Shown one piece after another: positions 1-5,069 of a stretch of DNA of 5,069 nt; position 1 is the stretch's first letter, and every line of letters begins with the position of its first letter. The position numbers and the translations under genes are program-made. The notes below the pieces were generated by a model that was given only the letters and a program-made list of their open reading frames with translations, had not been told where the DNA came from and did not search any database. This DNA comes from Acetobacteraceae bacterium (GTDB taxonomy: Bacteria > Pseudomonadota > Alphaproteobacteria > Acetobacterales > Acetobacteraceae), in the NCBI GenBank assembly GCA_003164305.1, contig PLSZ01000593.1:1606-6674 (forward strand). The letters run 5' to 3'.

Positions 1-76
1 CATCGCGATGTGGGACTACTTCCCTCAGGTCCGCTCCGGCTATCGGGTCACGATCAAGGGCGACCGGCCGTTCTGA
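1..76 (+). CDS. C-terminal end of a probable TauD/TfdA-family dioxygenase (partial)
   Basis: Only the last 24 codons are present, read in the frame beginning at base 2 and ending with TGA at 74-76. The tail contains MWDYFPQVRSGYRVTIKGDR. The order WD, then an aromatic/basic stretch, then RVTI-GDRP matches the end of TauD/TfdA-type Fe(II)/2-oxoglutarate dioxygenases, where the WD lies on the core barrel and a late arginine binds 2-oxoglutarate. Enzymes of this family cleave taurine, other sulfonates or alkyl sulfate esters oxidatively in the cytoplasm and release sulfite or sulfate. The catalytic HxD...H residues lie outside the window, so the family call rests on a short tail plus context. 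The next gene starts 12 bases downstream and encodes the ATPase of a taurine/sulfonate-type importer, which supports the call and a shared operon. The alternative is another member of the same dioxygenase superfamily. Confidence 0.68.
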   Translation, partial: IAMWDYFPQVRSGYRVTIKGDRPF

Positions 77-88
77 AGGAAGCAGCCG

Positions 89-919
89 ATGACCCAGGGG
101 CATCTCCGGATCAGTCGCGTCACCAAACAGTTCCAGGTGAACGGGGAACCATTGCACGTGCTGGATGCGTTGGATTTGTCCGTGGCGCCCGGCGAGTTCC
201 TGACCATCGTCGGCGCCAGCGGGTGCGGGAAATCAACGCTGCTGCGCCTGATCGCGGGCCTCGACACCGCGTTCGAGGGTGACGTGATCCTGCACGGCGA
301 ACGAGTGAAACAACCCAGTCTGGATCGCGGTCTCGTATTCCAGGAGCCGCGGTTATTTCCGTGGCTGACAGTCGTGCAAAACGTCGAACTCGGCCTGCTG
401 AACGCGGGCCTGAGCAAGGCGGCGAAGCGGCGCGCCGCGTTGGAGCACATCACGCTGGTCGGTTTGGACGGGTTTCAGGATGCCTGGCCGCATCAGCTCT
501 CCGGCGGCATGGCGCAGCGCGCGGCGATCGCGCGTGGGTTGGTGAACCGTCCGGGCGTGTTGTTGCTGGACGAACCGTTTGGCGCGCTCGACGCACTCAA
601 TCGCGCGCGGCTGCAGGACGAGTTGCAGCGCATCTGGGCTGCCGAGGGCATCACCATGCTGCTGGTGACGCATGACGTGGAGGAAGCCGTGTACCTCGGC
701 GATCGCGTCGTAGTGATGGCGCCGAGGCCCGGCCGGATCATCGCGAGTTTCGAGATCGACGTGCCACGCCCGCGCGACCGGGCGAGCTCCGTGCTGGCGG
801 ATTATCGCAACGCTGTCATGGCCGCGTTGGAAGCAACGAACGTGGACAAAGTGGTGGCTCCGGCATCGGCCATCACCCGCGCCGATGCGGCTTATGCGCC
901 GGCGTTTCAACTGGCCTGA
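89..919 (+). CDS. SsuB/TauB-type ABC transporter ATP-binding protein
   Basis: This 276-residue cytoplasmic ATPase should energise uptake of a sulfonate, taurine or related organosulfur compound. A full set of nucleotide-binding motifs is visible: Walker A GASGCGKST (42-50), Q-loop Q85, signature LSGGM (137-141), Walker B VLLLDEP (157-163), D-loop residues GALD (165-168) and the switch histidine H195 in THD. The Q-loop context FQEPRLFPW (84-92) is typical of the nitrate/sulfonate/taurine (NitT/TauT) ATPases. No catalytic residue is missing. The last 25 or so residues are alanine-rich and unlike a defined domain. The ATG at 89 has an AGGA Shine-Dalgarno core at 77-80 with an 8-base spacer, and family similarity begins at once (RISRVTKQF). 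It lies 12 bases after the dioxygenase stop and 17 bases before the binding-protein gene. No symbol is given because SsuB, TauB and AtsC-like proteins cannot be separated by sequence reading alone. Confidence 0.94.
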   Translation: MTQGHLRISRVTKQFQVNGEPLHVLDALDLSVAPGEFLTIVGASGCGKSTLLRLIAGLDTAFEGDVILHGERVKQPSLDRGLVFQEPRLFPWLTVVQNVELGLLNAGLSKAAKRRAALEHITLVGLDGFQDAWPHQLSGGMAQRAAIARGLVNRPGVLLLDEPFGALDALNRARLQDELQRIWAAEGITMLLVTHDVEEAVYLGDRVVVMAPRPGRIIASFEIDVPRPRDRASSVLADYRNAVMAALEATNVDKVVAPASAITRADAAYAPAFQLA

Positions 920-936
920 CCGAAAGGCGCCTCCCC

Positions 937-1992
937 ATGCTTCGAATGTTTATGCTCGTGAGCCTCGCGCTGATCGGGTTCGCCCATGCCGAGGAACCGA
1001 TCACCATCCGTTTCGGCTTCGCCAATGTCGGTGTCGACAACCGCCAGTTCTCTGGGGGCAACGCCATCGCCACCGCGCATGCGGAACATTATATCGAGAA
1101 CGAACTCAAAGACCTGCCCAACGTCAAAGTTGAGTTCTTCTTCTTCAAGGGCGCGGGACCGGCGGTGAATGAGGCGTTCGCGAACGGACAACTCGATTTC
1201 GCGTCACAGGGCGACCTACCGCAGGTAATCGCGCGGGCGAGCGGGTTGAAGACACGCATTCTGGCGGCGGGTGGCGCGCACGCGCCGATGTATCTCGCGG
1301 TGCCGCCGGGTTCCGACATTCATTCCATCAAAGACCTGAAGGGCCGCAAGGTGGCGATCTTCCGCGGCACCAATAATCATCTCGCCGCGGTGAAGGTGCT
1401 GGCGGCGAATGGCCTGACCGAGCGCGACTTTCAGGGCATCAACATGGACGAGGCCTCAGCCAACGCCGCGCTGGCCACGCGCAACATTGACGCGGCCTTC
1501 GGCAATTATGGCGTGCTGCTGCTGGCGGAACAGGGTCTCGCGAAAATCGTCTACAGCACCAAAGGCGACAAGCCGGAATTTGAGCGGCAGGCCACGTTGA
1601 TCGCCGCCGACAGCTTCGTGTCGGCGCATCCCGATCTGACGCAGCGTGTCGTCACCTCGATCGTCAAAGCGGCGTATTGGTCGTCGCAAGAAGAAAATCG
1701 GGAAGCGTTATTCGACATCTGGGCTCGCTCCGGCCGGCAGGCGTCGGTGTATCGGGCGGACTTCGCGGCTCAGACGTTGAAATACCGCAACTCGCCATTG
1801 ATCGATCCGTATTTGGTCGAGCAGTACCGCATTCAGGCGCGGCAGGCCCAGGAGTACGGCCTGGTACGCCGAGATGTCAGCGTTGACGGATGGTTCGATC
1901 CTCAGTTCCTGAATGTCGCGTTGAAACAGCTCGGGTTGGAAACGTACTGGACGCGTTACGGCGCCGACGGCAAGCCGGAAGGCGGGTCATGA
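937..1992 (+). CDS. SsuA/TauA-type ABC transporter periplasmic substrate-binding protein
   Basis: This 351-residue protein should capture the organosulfur substrate in the periplasm and hand it to the two permeases encoded downstream. A short Sec signal peptide is visible: a basic start (MLRMF), a hydrophobic core to about residue 16, and a likely cleavage after AHA (residue 18). There is no lipobox cysteine, so a soluble periplasmic protein is expected. The mature part begins with a beta strand (ITIRFGFANVG, 22-32), as in NitT/TauT binding proteins. Further marks of the SsuA/TauA fold are VNEAFANGQLDFASQGDLPQ (77-96) and IKDLKGRKVAIFRGTNNH (131-148), the latter opening the second lobe. The length is a little above E. 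coli SsuA/TauA (about 320). GAAAGG at 922-927, nine bases before the ATG, supports the start. The stop overlaps the next start codon. Substrate identity is inferred only from the neighbouring TauD-like gene; nitrate or pyrimidine-precursor binding proteins share the fold. Confidence 0.92.
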   Translation: MLRMFMLVSLALIGFAHAEEPITIRFGFANVGVDNRQFSGGNAIATAHAEHYIENELKDLPNVKVEFFFFKGAGPAVNEAFANGQLDFASQGDLPQVIARASGLKTRILAAGGAHAPMYLAVPPGSDIHSIKDLKGRKVAIFRGTNNHLAAVKVLAANGLTERDFQGINMDEASANAALATRNIDAAFGNYGVLLLAEQGLAKIVYSTKGDKPEFERQATLIAADSFVSAHPDLTQRVVTSIVKAAYWSSQEENREALFDIWARSGRQASVYRADFAAQTLKYRNSPLIDPYLVEQYRIQARQAQEYGLVRRDVSVDGWFDPQFLNVALKQLGLETYWTRYGADGKPEGGS

Positions 1993-2774
1993 CCACCGCG
2001 CTCGCGGTCCGGGCCTGGCCGCGCCTGCCGCGCGTCCGCGGCGATGGGTTGCTGGTGCCGATCGGCTTGCTGGCGGTTTGGACGATCAGCGCGCGATTTG
2101 AATGGTTGCCGCCACAAATCCTGCCAACGCCATCGGAAGTGGGCGCTGCCTTCATGGACATGGCGCGCACCGGCGACCTCGCGCGCAACACGTCGATCAG
2201 CCTGCTGCGGGTCATCGAAGGCTTCGCGGCTGGAAGTTGCGCGGGCCTGATGCTCGGCATCGCGATGGGGCTGTCCCGCACCGTCGAGGACTACGTCAAA
2301 CCGTTGTTCACCGGGTTCGCCCAGGTGCCGACGTTGGGGTGGATTCCGTTCTTGATGTTGCTGGTGGGAATTGGGGAGCCGTTGAAGATCCTCGTGATCG
2401 CCAAGGCGGCGTTCGTTCCGGTGACGTTGAACACGTTGGCCGGGGTGCGCGGCGTGCCGGCGATGTACGCCGAGGTCGGCGCGCTGTTTCGATTCAGCCG
2501 CTGGCAGTTGTTGCGCCACGTTTTCCTGCCGGCGGCGATCCCGCCGATATTCACCGGCCTGCGTTACGGATTGACGCATGCGTGGCTCGCCCTCGTCGCC
2601 GTCGAGTTACTCGCCTCCTCCGAGGGACTGGGCTATTTGCTGGTCTGGGGTCGGCAGATGTTCTGGCTCGATACCGTCATGGTCGCGATGATCATGATCG
2701 GTGTCGTCGGCTTCGCGCTGGACCGGATCATGGCGGCGCTGGAACAACGGTTGCAGCGCTGGCGGATCGCATGA
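1989..2774 (+). CDS. SsuC/TauC-type ABC transporter permease, first of two
   Basis: This 261-residue inner-membrane protein should form half of the importer channel. About six hydrophobic segments are visible, near residues 20-35, 76-95, 111-128, 132-150, 190-210 and 228-246, which fits the BPD_transp_1 family. The ATPase-coupling (EAA) loop runs from E162 to P184 and contains FSRWQLLRHVFLP. At the place where the loop consensus has a glycine, this protein has R168. The reading frame stays open upstream to 1890, but the ATG at 1989 is preferred. It overlaps the binding-protein stop as ATGA, has GGAAGG at 1977-1982 with a 6-base spacer, and gives the usual family length (about 260). Translation is probably coupled to the upstream gene. 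The next gene encodes a clearly related but different permease, so the two are expected to pair as a heterodimer. Confidence 0.93.
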   Translation: MTTALAVRAWPRLPRVRGDGLLVPIGLLAVWTISARFEWLPPQILPTPSEVGAAFMDMARTGDLARNTSISLLRVIEGFAAGSCAGLMLGIAMGLSRTVEDYVKPLFTGFAQVPTLGWIPFLMLLVGIGEPLKILVIAKAAFVPVTLNTLAGVRGVPAMYAEVGALFRFSRWQLLRHVFLPAAIPPIFTGLRYGLTHAWLALVAVELLASSEGLGYLLVWGRQMFWLDTVMVAMIMIGVVGFALDRIMAALEQRLQRWRIA

Positions 2775-3523
2775 GCCGGCGAGCGCTGCGCGGCACGGTG
2801 TTGCCGGTGCTGTTACTGACCGCCTGGGAAATCACCAGCCACTCGGGCGCAATTGATCCGCGCATTCTGCCGCCGCTGGAATTGGTTGCTCACACGGCAT
2901 GGGTGCAGGTGACGCAACAGGGTCTGGCGCGGAATCTCGCCGCCAGTCTGCTGCGCGACATGGCCGGCTTTGCCCTTGGCGCACTCCTCGGTGCGGGCAT
3001 CGGTGTCTTTCTCGGATTGTCCCGCGCTGCGGATCGATTGTTCACACCGAGTTTCAACGGGCTGCGGCAGATCGCGATTCTGGCGTGGATACCGTTGATC
3101 TCGATCTGGTTCGGCGTGGGCGAAGCGGCGAAAGTCGTATTCATCATGGCGGCGGCCTTCGTCCCGATGGTTTTAAACACCTGCGAAGGGATCCGCGGCG
3201 CCTCTGTTCAATTGATCGAGGTCGCGCATGCGCTGACATTTTCAAAATGGCAGTTGTTGACGCGGCTATATCTGCCATCGGCGCTGCCGTCGATCGCGAC
3301 CGGCGTGCATCTGGCGTTGATTTACGCGTGGGTCGCCAGTGTCGGAGCAGAGTATTTCATGACAATTGGGCCGGGGATTGGCGGACTGATCATCGCCGGC
3401 CGCGAGCGATTTCAGATGGATTTGGTGATGTTGGGGATACTGATTTTGGGAGCGGTGGGGTTCGTGATTAATCGTGGCGCGGCGGCGATCGAGGCGCGGT
3501 TGTTGCGATGGCGGCCGGATTGA
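2771..3523 (+). CDS. SsuC/TauC-type ABC transporter permease, second of two
   Basis: This 250-residue inner-membrane protein is paralogous to the permease just upstream. The two align without large gaps from the N-terminal third (RNLAASLLRDMAGF against RNTSISLLRVIEGF) to the shared end (LLRWR against LQRWR). Hydrophobic segments lie near residues 8-22, 64-83, 99-115, 119-136, 176-196 and 217-235. The EAA loop runs from E150 to P173 with FSKWQLLTRLYLP, and carries T156 at the usual glycine position. The frame is open upstream to 2102, but that part is a shadow of the first permease. The ATG at 2771 forms an ATGA overlap with the preceding stop and starts a typical short cytoplasmic N-terminus (MSRRALRG). 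The Shine-Dalgarno match is weak (GGCGGA, 2761-2766), consistent with translational coupling. This is the last gene of the operon; no rho-independent terminator is visible after the stop. Confidence 0.93.
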   Translation: MSRRALRGTVLPVLLLTAWEITSHSGAIDPRILPPLELVAHTAWVQVTQQGLARNLAASLLRDMAGFALGALLGAGIGVFLGLSRAADRLFTPSFNGLRQIAILAWIPLISIWFGVGEAAKVVFIMAAAFVPMVLNTCEGIRGASVQLIEVAHALTFSKWQLLTRLYLPSALPSIATGVHLALIYAWVASVGAEYFMTIGPGIGGLIIAGRERFQMDLVMLGILILGAVGFVINRGAAAIEARLLRWRPD

Positions 3524-3608
3524 CCGTGCCTGTTAATCGCTCGCGAGAATTCAGCATGCAACAACATATTCATCGAATCGTAAGAAGTCGCCGACATCAG
3601 AGCCACGT

Positions 3609-3809
3609 TCAGAAATGCGCGGCGCATATCAACGCGACGGCTCTCATCGTTTCCTCGTCGATCGCGTCGTGGGTGTGGTCCCGTGGGGATCCATAGCGTC
3701 CCGCCATCGCATTGCCGTTGAACGCAAGAAGCTGAAGGACAGCAGACCCGATCCGGTGGAGCGTGCCGGCCTGAACGGTGGGAAGTCGCGGAATAACGGT
3801 CGTCGACAT
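3609..3809 (-). CDS. Possible small protein of 66 residues, unknown function
   Basis: This ORF starts at the ATG at 3807-3809 and ends at TGA (3609-3611). I do not recognise the protein. It begins MSTTVIPRLPTVQAGTLHRI, has a mildly hydrophobic helix-like middle (IGSAVLQLLAF, 20-30), then a charged stretch with DHTHDAIDEE (44-53) and a hydrophobic end (MRAVALICAAHF). No signal peptide, clear membrane span or metal-binding motif stands out. Support for coding: a GAGG Shine-Dalgarno core six bases before the ATG, mostly G or C in third codon positions like the neighbouring genes, and a sensible residue mix with few rare codons. The same frame is open back to 4148 without homology-like content, so the short form is preferred. 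It lies between two convergent operons, on the cys strand. It could be a chance ORF; the plus-strand ORFs opposite look worse. Confidence 0.42.
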   Translation of the reverse strand: MSTTVIPRLPTVQAGTLHRIGSAVLQLLAFNGNAMAGRYGSPRDHTHDAIDEETMRAVALICAAHF

Positions 3810-3815
3810 GTTCAA

Positions 3816-3819
3816 CCTC
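3816..3819 (-). promoter_or_regulatory. Shine-Dalgarno core of the small ORF
   Basis: On the minus strand GAGG is followed by a six-base spacer (TTGAAC) and the ATG at 3807-3809. This near-ideal spacing is the main reason for choosing this start within a longer open frame. I found no convincing -35/-10 pair just upstream. Confidence 0.45.
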
Positions 3820-3937
3820 ATCAATTCGCGTGCAGAGCCAACAGGCCAGAAATATCTCGCCAAGGTTCGCCCGCAGTGGAGGATCACCCTGTGGCGTGGA
3901 TGACCAGTTCTACTCGGGGCGGGTACTGGCGATTTGT

Positions 3938-3947
3938 CAGCATGCTG
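3938..3947. repeat. Perfect 10-base palindrome
   Basis: CAGCATGCTG reads the same on both strands. The symmetry does not extend: the next pair outward, T and G, does not match. It could be half-site symmetry for a dimeric regulator, but a palindrome of this length can arise by chance, and no gene start lies close by on either strand. Confidence 0.3.
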
Positions 3948-4059
3948 GCCACATAGAAGAAGAAGTTTTTCGAAGGCCGCAATATCCGTTCGACAAAAAG
4001 AATAATATTTTAAGCATCGGCGAGTTGTGCGATCATAGCTGCTGTTTCCGGCGCGGAGG

Positions 4060-4074
4060 TGGCAGCCTCTGCCA
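4060..4074. repeat. Inverted repeat, tight hairpin (6-base stem, 3-base loop)
   Basis: TGGCAG at 4060-4065 pairs with CTGCCA at 4069-4074 across the loop CCT. No T-tract follows on either strand, so it is not a standard terminator. Its GGCAGCCTC (4061-4069) recurs at 4111-4119. Confidence 0.45.
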
Positions 4075-4092
4075 TTCTCACGGACACAGGCC

Positions 4093-4115
4093 CTGCCGCG
4101 GAACTTCAACGGCAG
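4093..4115. repeat. Inverted repeat (6-base stem, 11-base loop)
   Basis: CTGCCG at 4093-4098 pairs with CGGCAG at 4110-4115. It lies in the 3' trailer expected for the cysA transcript. No U-rich run follows on the minus strand. The arms resemble those of the hairpin at 4060-4074, so the two could also pair with each other. Confidence 0.4.
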
Positions 4116-4119
4116 CCTC

Positions 4120-4146
4120 GCGGGTTGTACGGTGCCAGTAACCCGC
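4120..4146. repeat. Inverted repeat just past the cysA stop (7-base stem)
   Basis: GCGGGTT at 4120-4126 pairs perfectly with AACCCGC at 4140-4146, leaving a 13-base interior. It begins only four bases after the cysA stop on the minus strand. GGTGC (4131-4135) and GCACC (4145-4149) form a competing stem that overlaps it. Without a T-tract this is not a canonical rho-independent terminator; it may protect the mRNA 3' end or take part in rho-dependent ending. Confidence 0.4.
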
Positions 4147-4149
4147 ACC

Positions 4150-4866
4150 CTAATTCAAAAACTCTCGGACGAACTCGTTGGCTGGCTTGGCATATAAGCG
4201 CTCCGGCGTATCCACCTGCTCGATCCGCCCGGCGCGCAGCACCGCGACACGATCCGCCATTTCCAACGCTTCCGCCTGATCGTGGGTGACGAAGATACTC
4301 GTCAGGCCCATCCGGTCGTGCAAGCCGCGCAACCACACGCGCAGATTCCGCCGGACCTTGGCATCGAGCGCGCCGAATGGTTCGTCCAGAAGCAGCAATT
4401 TCGGCTCGATCGCCAGAGCGCGCGCAAGAGCTACCCGCTGCCGCTGCCCGCCCGAGATTTGTTCCGGATAGCGATCCGCAAGCTCCGGGATCTCCATCAG
4501 GTCGAGCAATTCCTCGACCCGGGCGCGAATCGCCGCCGCCGATGGACGATCCTTGCGCGGCCGAACCTCCAGCCCAAACGCCACATTGCGCGCCACCGTC
4601 ATGTGCCGGAACAGCGCATAATGCTGGAACACCAGACCAATACGCCGCTGTCGCGCCGGCACGCCCTGGATTGGCCTTCCGTCGATCTCGATCGAACCGG
4701 CGTTGACGAACTCCAACCCCGCCAACACGCGCAGCAACGTCGTCTTGCCCGAGCCGGACGGGCCGAGCAGAGCCAGGAACTCACCGCCGCCGATCGACAG
4801 GTTCAGCCCGTCCAGCGCAGCTGTCGCGCCGAACAACTTGCGTAAGTCACGCATTTCAACGCTCAC
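4150..4866 (-). CDS. cysA: Sulfate/thiosulfate import ATP-binding protein CysA, short form lacking the C-terminal regulatory region
   Basis: This cytoplasmic ATPase drives the CysTW sulfate/thiosulfate channel that feeds assimilatory sulfate reduction. Numbered from the GTG at 4866 (238 aa), it has Walker [10 protein letters not shown] (35-43), Q-loop Q81, signature ISGGQ (137-141), Walker B LLLLDEP (157-163), D-loop GALD (165-168) and switch H195. The stretch [20 protein letters not shown] (171-190) followed by [16 protein letters not shown] is characteristic of CysA. E. coli CysA begins MSIEI; the GTG start here gives MSVEM and a 4-base GTGA overlap with the cysW stop, so it is preferred. 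An ATG at 4887 would add seven residues (245 aa) and overlap cysW by 25 bases. CysA proteins are usually about 330-365 aa; this one stops at EFVREFLN (TAG), right where the TOBE-type C-terminal domain should begin. The nucleotide-binding domain is intact, so activity is plausible. Another ATPase of the sulfate/molybdate/spermidine group is less likely given the adjoining cysW. Confidence 0.93.
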   Translation of the reverse strand: MSVEMRDLRKLFGATAALDGLNLSIGGGEFLALLGPSGSGKTTLLRVLAGLEFVNAGSIEIDGRPIQGVPARQRRIGLVFQHYALFRHMTVARNVAFGLEVRPRKDRPSAAAIRARVEELLDLMEIPELADRYPEQISGGQRQRVALARALAIEPKLLLLDEPFGALDAKVRRNLRVWLRGLHDRMGLTSIFVTHDQAEALEMADRVAVLRAGRIEQVDTPERLYAKPANEFVREFLN

Positions 4867-5069
4867 GCGCGACGCCCCATGCGCCATTCCAGTGCCAGCT
4901 TCAGCACCAGCGTCACCAGCGCCAGCATCGCCAGCAGAGCGGAAACGGTGAATGCGCCGACCCAGTCGTAATCGTTGAACAGCGCCTCGACATAAAGCGG
5001 CATGGTCAGCGTCTGACCGCGGATATGGCCGGAGACGACCGCGACCGCGCCGAACTCGCCCATGGCGCG
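4863..5069 (-). CDS. cysW: Sulfate ABC transporter permease CysW, C-terminal part (cut by the window edge)
   Basis: The frame enters from the right edge as R-A-M-G-E-F-G and ends at TGA (4863-4865), giving 68 residues of the C-terminal region. The hallmark [17 protein letters not shown] is nearly diagnostic of CysW, which forms a heterodimeric inner-membrane channel with CysT (CysU) for sulfate and thiosulfate. It is followed by the family's [18 protein letters not shown] segment, then a last transmembrane helix (about 20 residues, [15 protein letters not shown]) and a basic cytoplasmic tail, WRMGRR. The methionine at 5061-5063 is internal, not a start. cysA follows at once with an overlap, so the two are transcribed and probably translated together; cysT and a sulfate-binding protein are expected upstream, beyond 5069. 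Confidence 0.93.
   Translation of the reverse strand, partial: RAMGEFGAVAVVSGHIRGQTLTMPLYVEALFNDYDWVGAFTVSALLAMLALVTLVLKLALEWRMGRRA

Larger units (their letters stand above)
3810..4149. other. Intergenic stretch without a supportable gene
   Basis: About 340 bases lie between the small ORF and the end of cysA. All frames were read; the open ones (plus strand 3830-4141, minus strand 3810-4148) give proteins rich in Arg, His, Cys and Ser with no recognisable motif, and look like chance ORFs. The base composition is less GC-rich than in the genes. An AT-rich island sits at 3959-4014, a 10-base palindrome at 3938-3947, and three short inverted repeats at 4060-4146. No RNA gene, riboswitch or insertion-sequence end was recognised. 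I could not find residual coding sequence for the missing C-terminal part of CysA here by eye. Confidence 0.6.

Noticed and set aside
1890..1988. Upstream ATG adding 33 residues to the first permease
   Set aside because: The added residues are an Arg-rich alternative reading of the end of the binding-protein gene. The ATG at 1989 has a good Shine-Dalgarno site and the family length.
2102..2770. Long N-terminal extension of the second permease, giving a 473-residue frame
   Set aside because: The extension is an Arg/Gly-rich out-of-frame reading of the first permease gene; the ATGA-coupled ATG at 2771 gives a normal permease.
3524..3560. Possible terminator after the second permease (CTCGCGAG palindrome at 3540-3547)
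   Set aside because: The palindrome is only eight bases with no loop and no T-tract follows, so it does not form a plausible terminator hairpin.
3615..3956. Plus-strand ORF of 113 residues opposite the small minus-strand ORF
   Set aside because: Arg/Ser/His-rich, no motif, no good ribosome-binding site at its ATG; it reads like an antisense shadow.
4033..4049. Sequence resembling the lacZ ribosome-binding region found in cloning vectors (reverse strand GGAAACAGC-AGC-TATGA)
   Set aside because: The match is interrupted by three extra bases and does not continue on either side, so vector contamination is not supported; it is a chance likeness.
3830..4141. Plus-strand ORF of 103 residues in the intergenic region
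   Set aside because: Rich in Cys, His and Arg with no recognisable domain, and it runs through the inverted repeats after cysA. The Cys/His content shows no metal-binding spacing.
3810..4148. In-frame upstream extension of the small ORF to a 179-residue protein
   Set aside because: The extra part is Arg/Cys-rich, crosses the AT-rich island and hairpins, and has no support for a start near 4148.
4282..4845. Plus-strand ORF of 187 residues opposite cysA
   Set aside because: Gln/Arg-rich antisense shadow of a strongly identified gene.

Overview
The window comes from a GC-rich (roughly 60 % by eye), gene-dense Gram-negative-type bacterium. Evidence for this is an exported substrate-binding protein with a Sec signal peptide and a CysW/CysA sulfate importer. 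A proteobacterium is the most natural guess, but nothing here fixes the lineage and other GC-rich Gram-negative phyla are possible. The window is about two sulfur-acquisition loci that converge on an intergenic region of about 630 bp.

Left part, plus strand (1-3523). This is one tightly packed operon. It holds the last 24 codons of what looks like a TauD/TfdA-family Fe(II)/2-oxoglutarate dioxygenase (1-76), an SsuB/TauB-type ABC ATPase (89-919), an exported SsuA/TauA-type substrate-binding protein (937-1992), and two different SsuC/TauC-type permeases in tandem (1989-2774 and 2771-3523). The last two junctions are ATGA stop/start overlaps, so translation is probably coupled. A TauD-like enzyme beside a NitT/TauT-family importer points to uptake and oxidative desulfonation (or desulfation) of an organosulfur compound such as taurine, another sulfonate or an alkyl sulfate ester. 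The exact substrate cannot be read from sequence alone. Two distinct permeases, rather than one homodimerising SsuC, suggest a heterodimeric membrane channel.

Middle (3524-4149). No gene here is certain. The best candidate is a 66-residue minus-strand ORF (3609-3809) with a good Shine-Dalgarno site; its function is not recognised. The stretch 3810-4149 holds no ORF I would defend. It contains an AT-rich island and, just past the end of cysA, three short inverted repeats.

Right part, minus strand (4150-5069). The C-terminal end of the sulfate permease CysW (cut by the window edge) is followed by cysA, the ATPase of the sulfate/thiosulfate importer. cysA probably starts at a GTG that overlaps the cysW stop. 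This CysA ends right after the nucleotide-binding domain (about 238 aa) and lacks the C-terminal regulatory region usual in the family. That is the most notable oddity in the window.

I see no mobile element, CRISPR array, tRNA, rRNA or clearly new multi-gene system. The content is sulfur-nutrition transport, with a few points worth checking.
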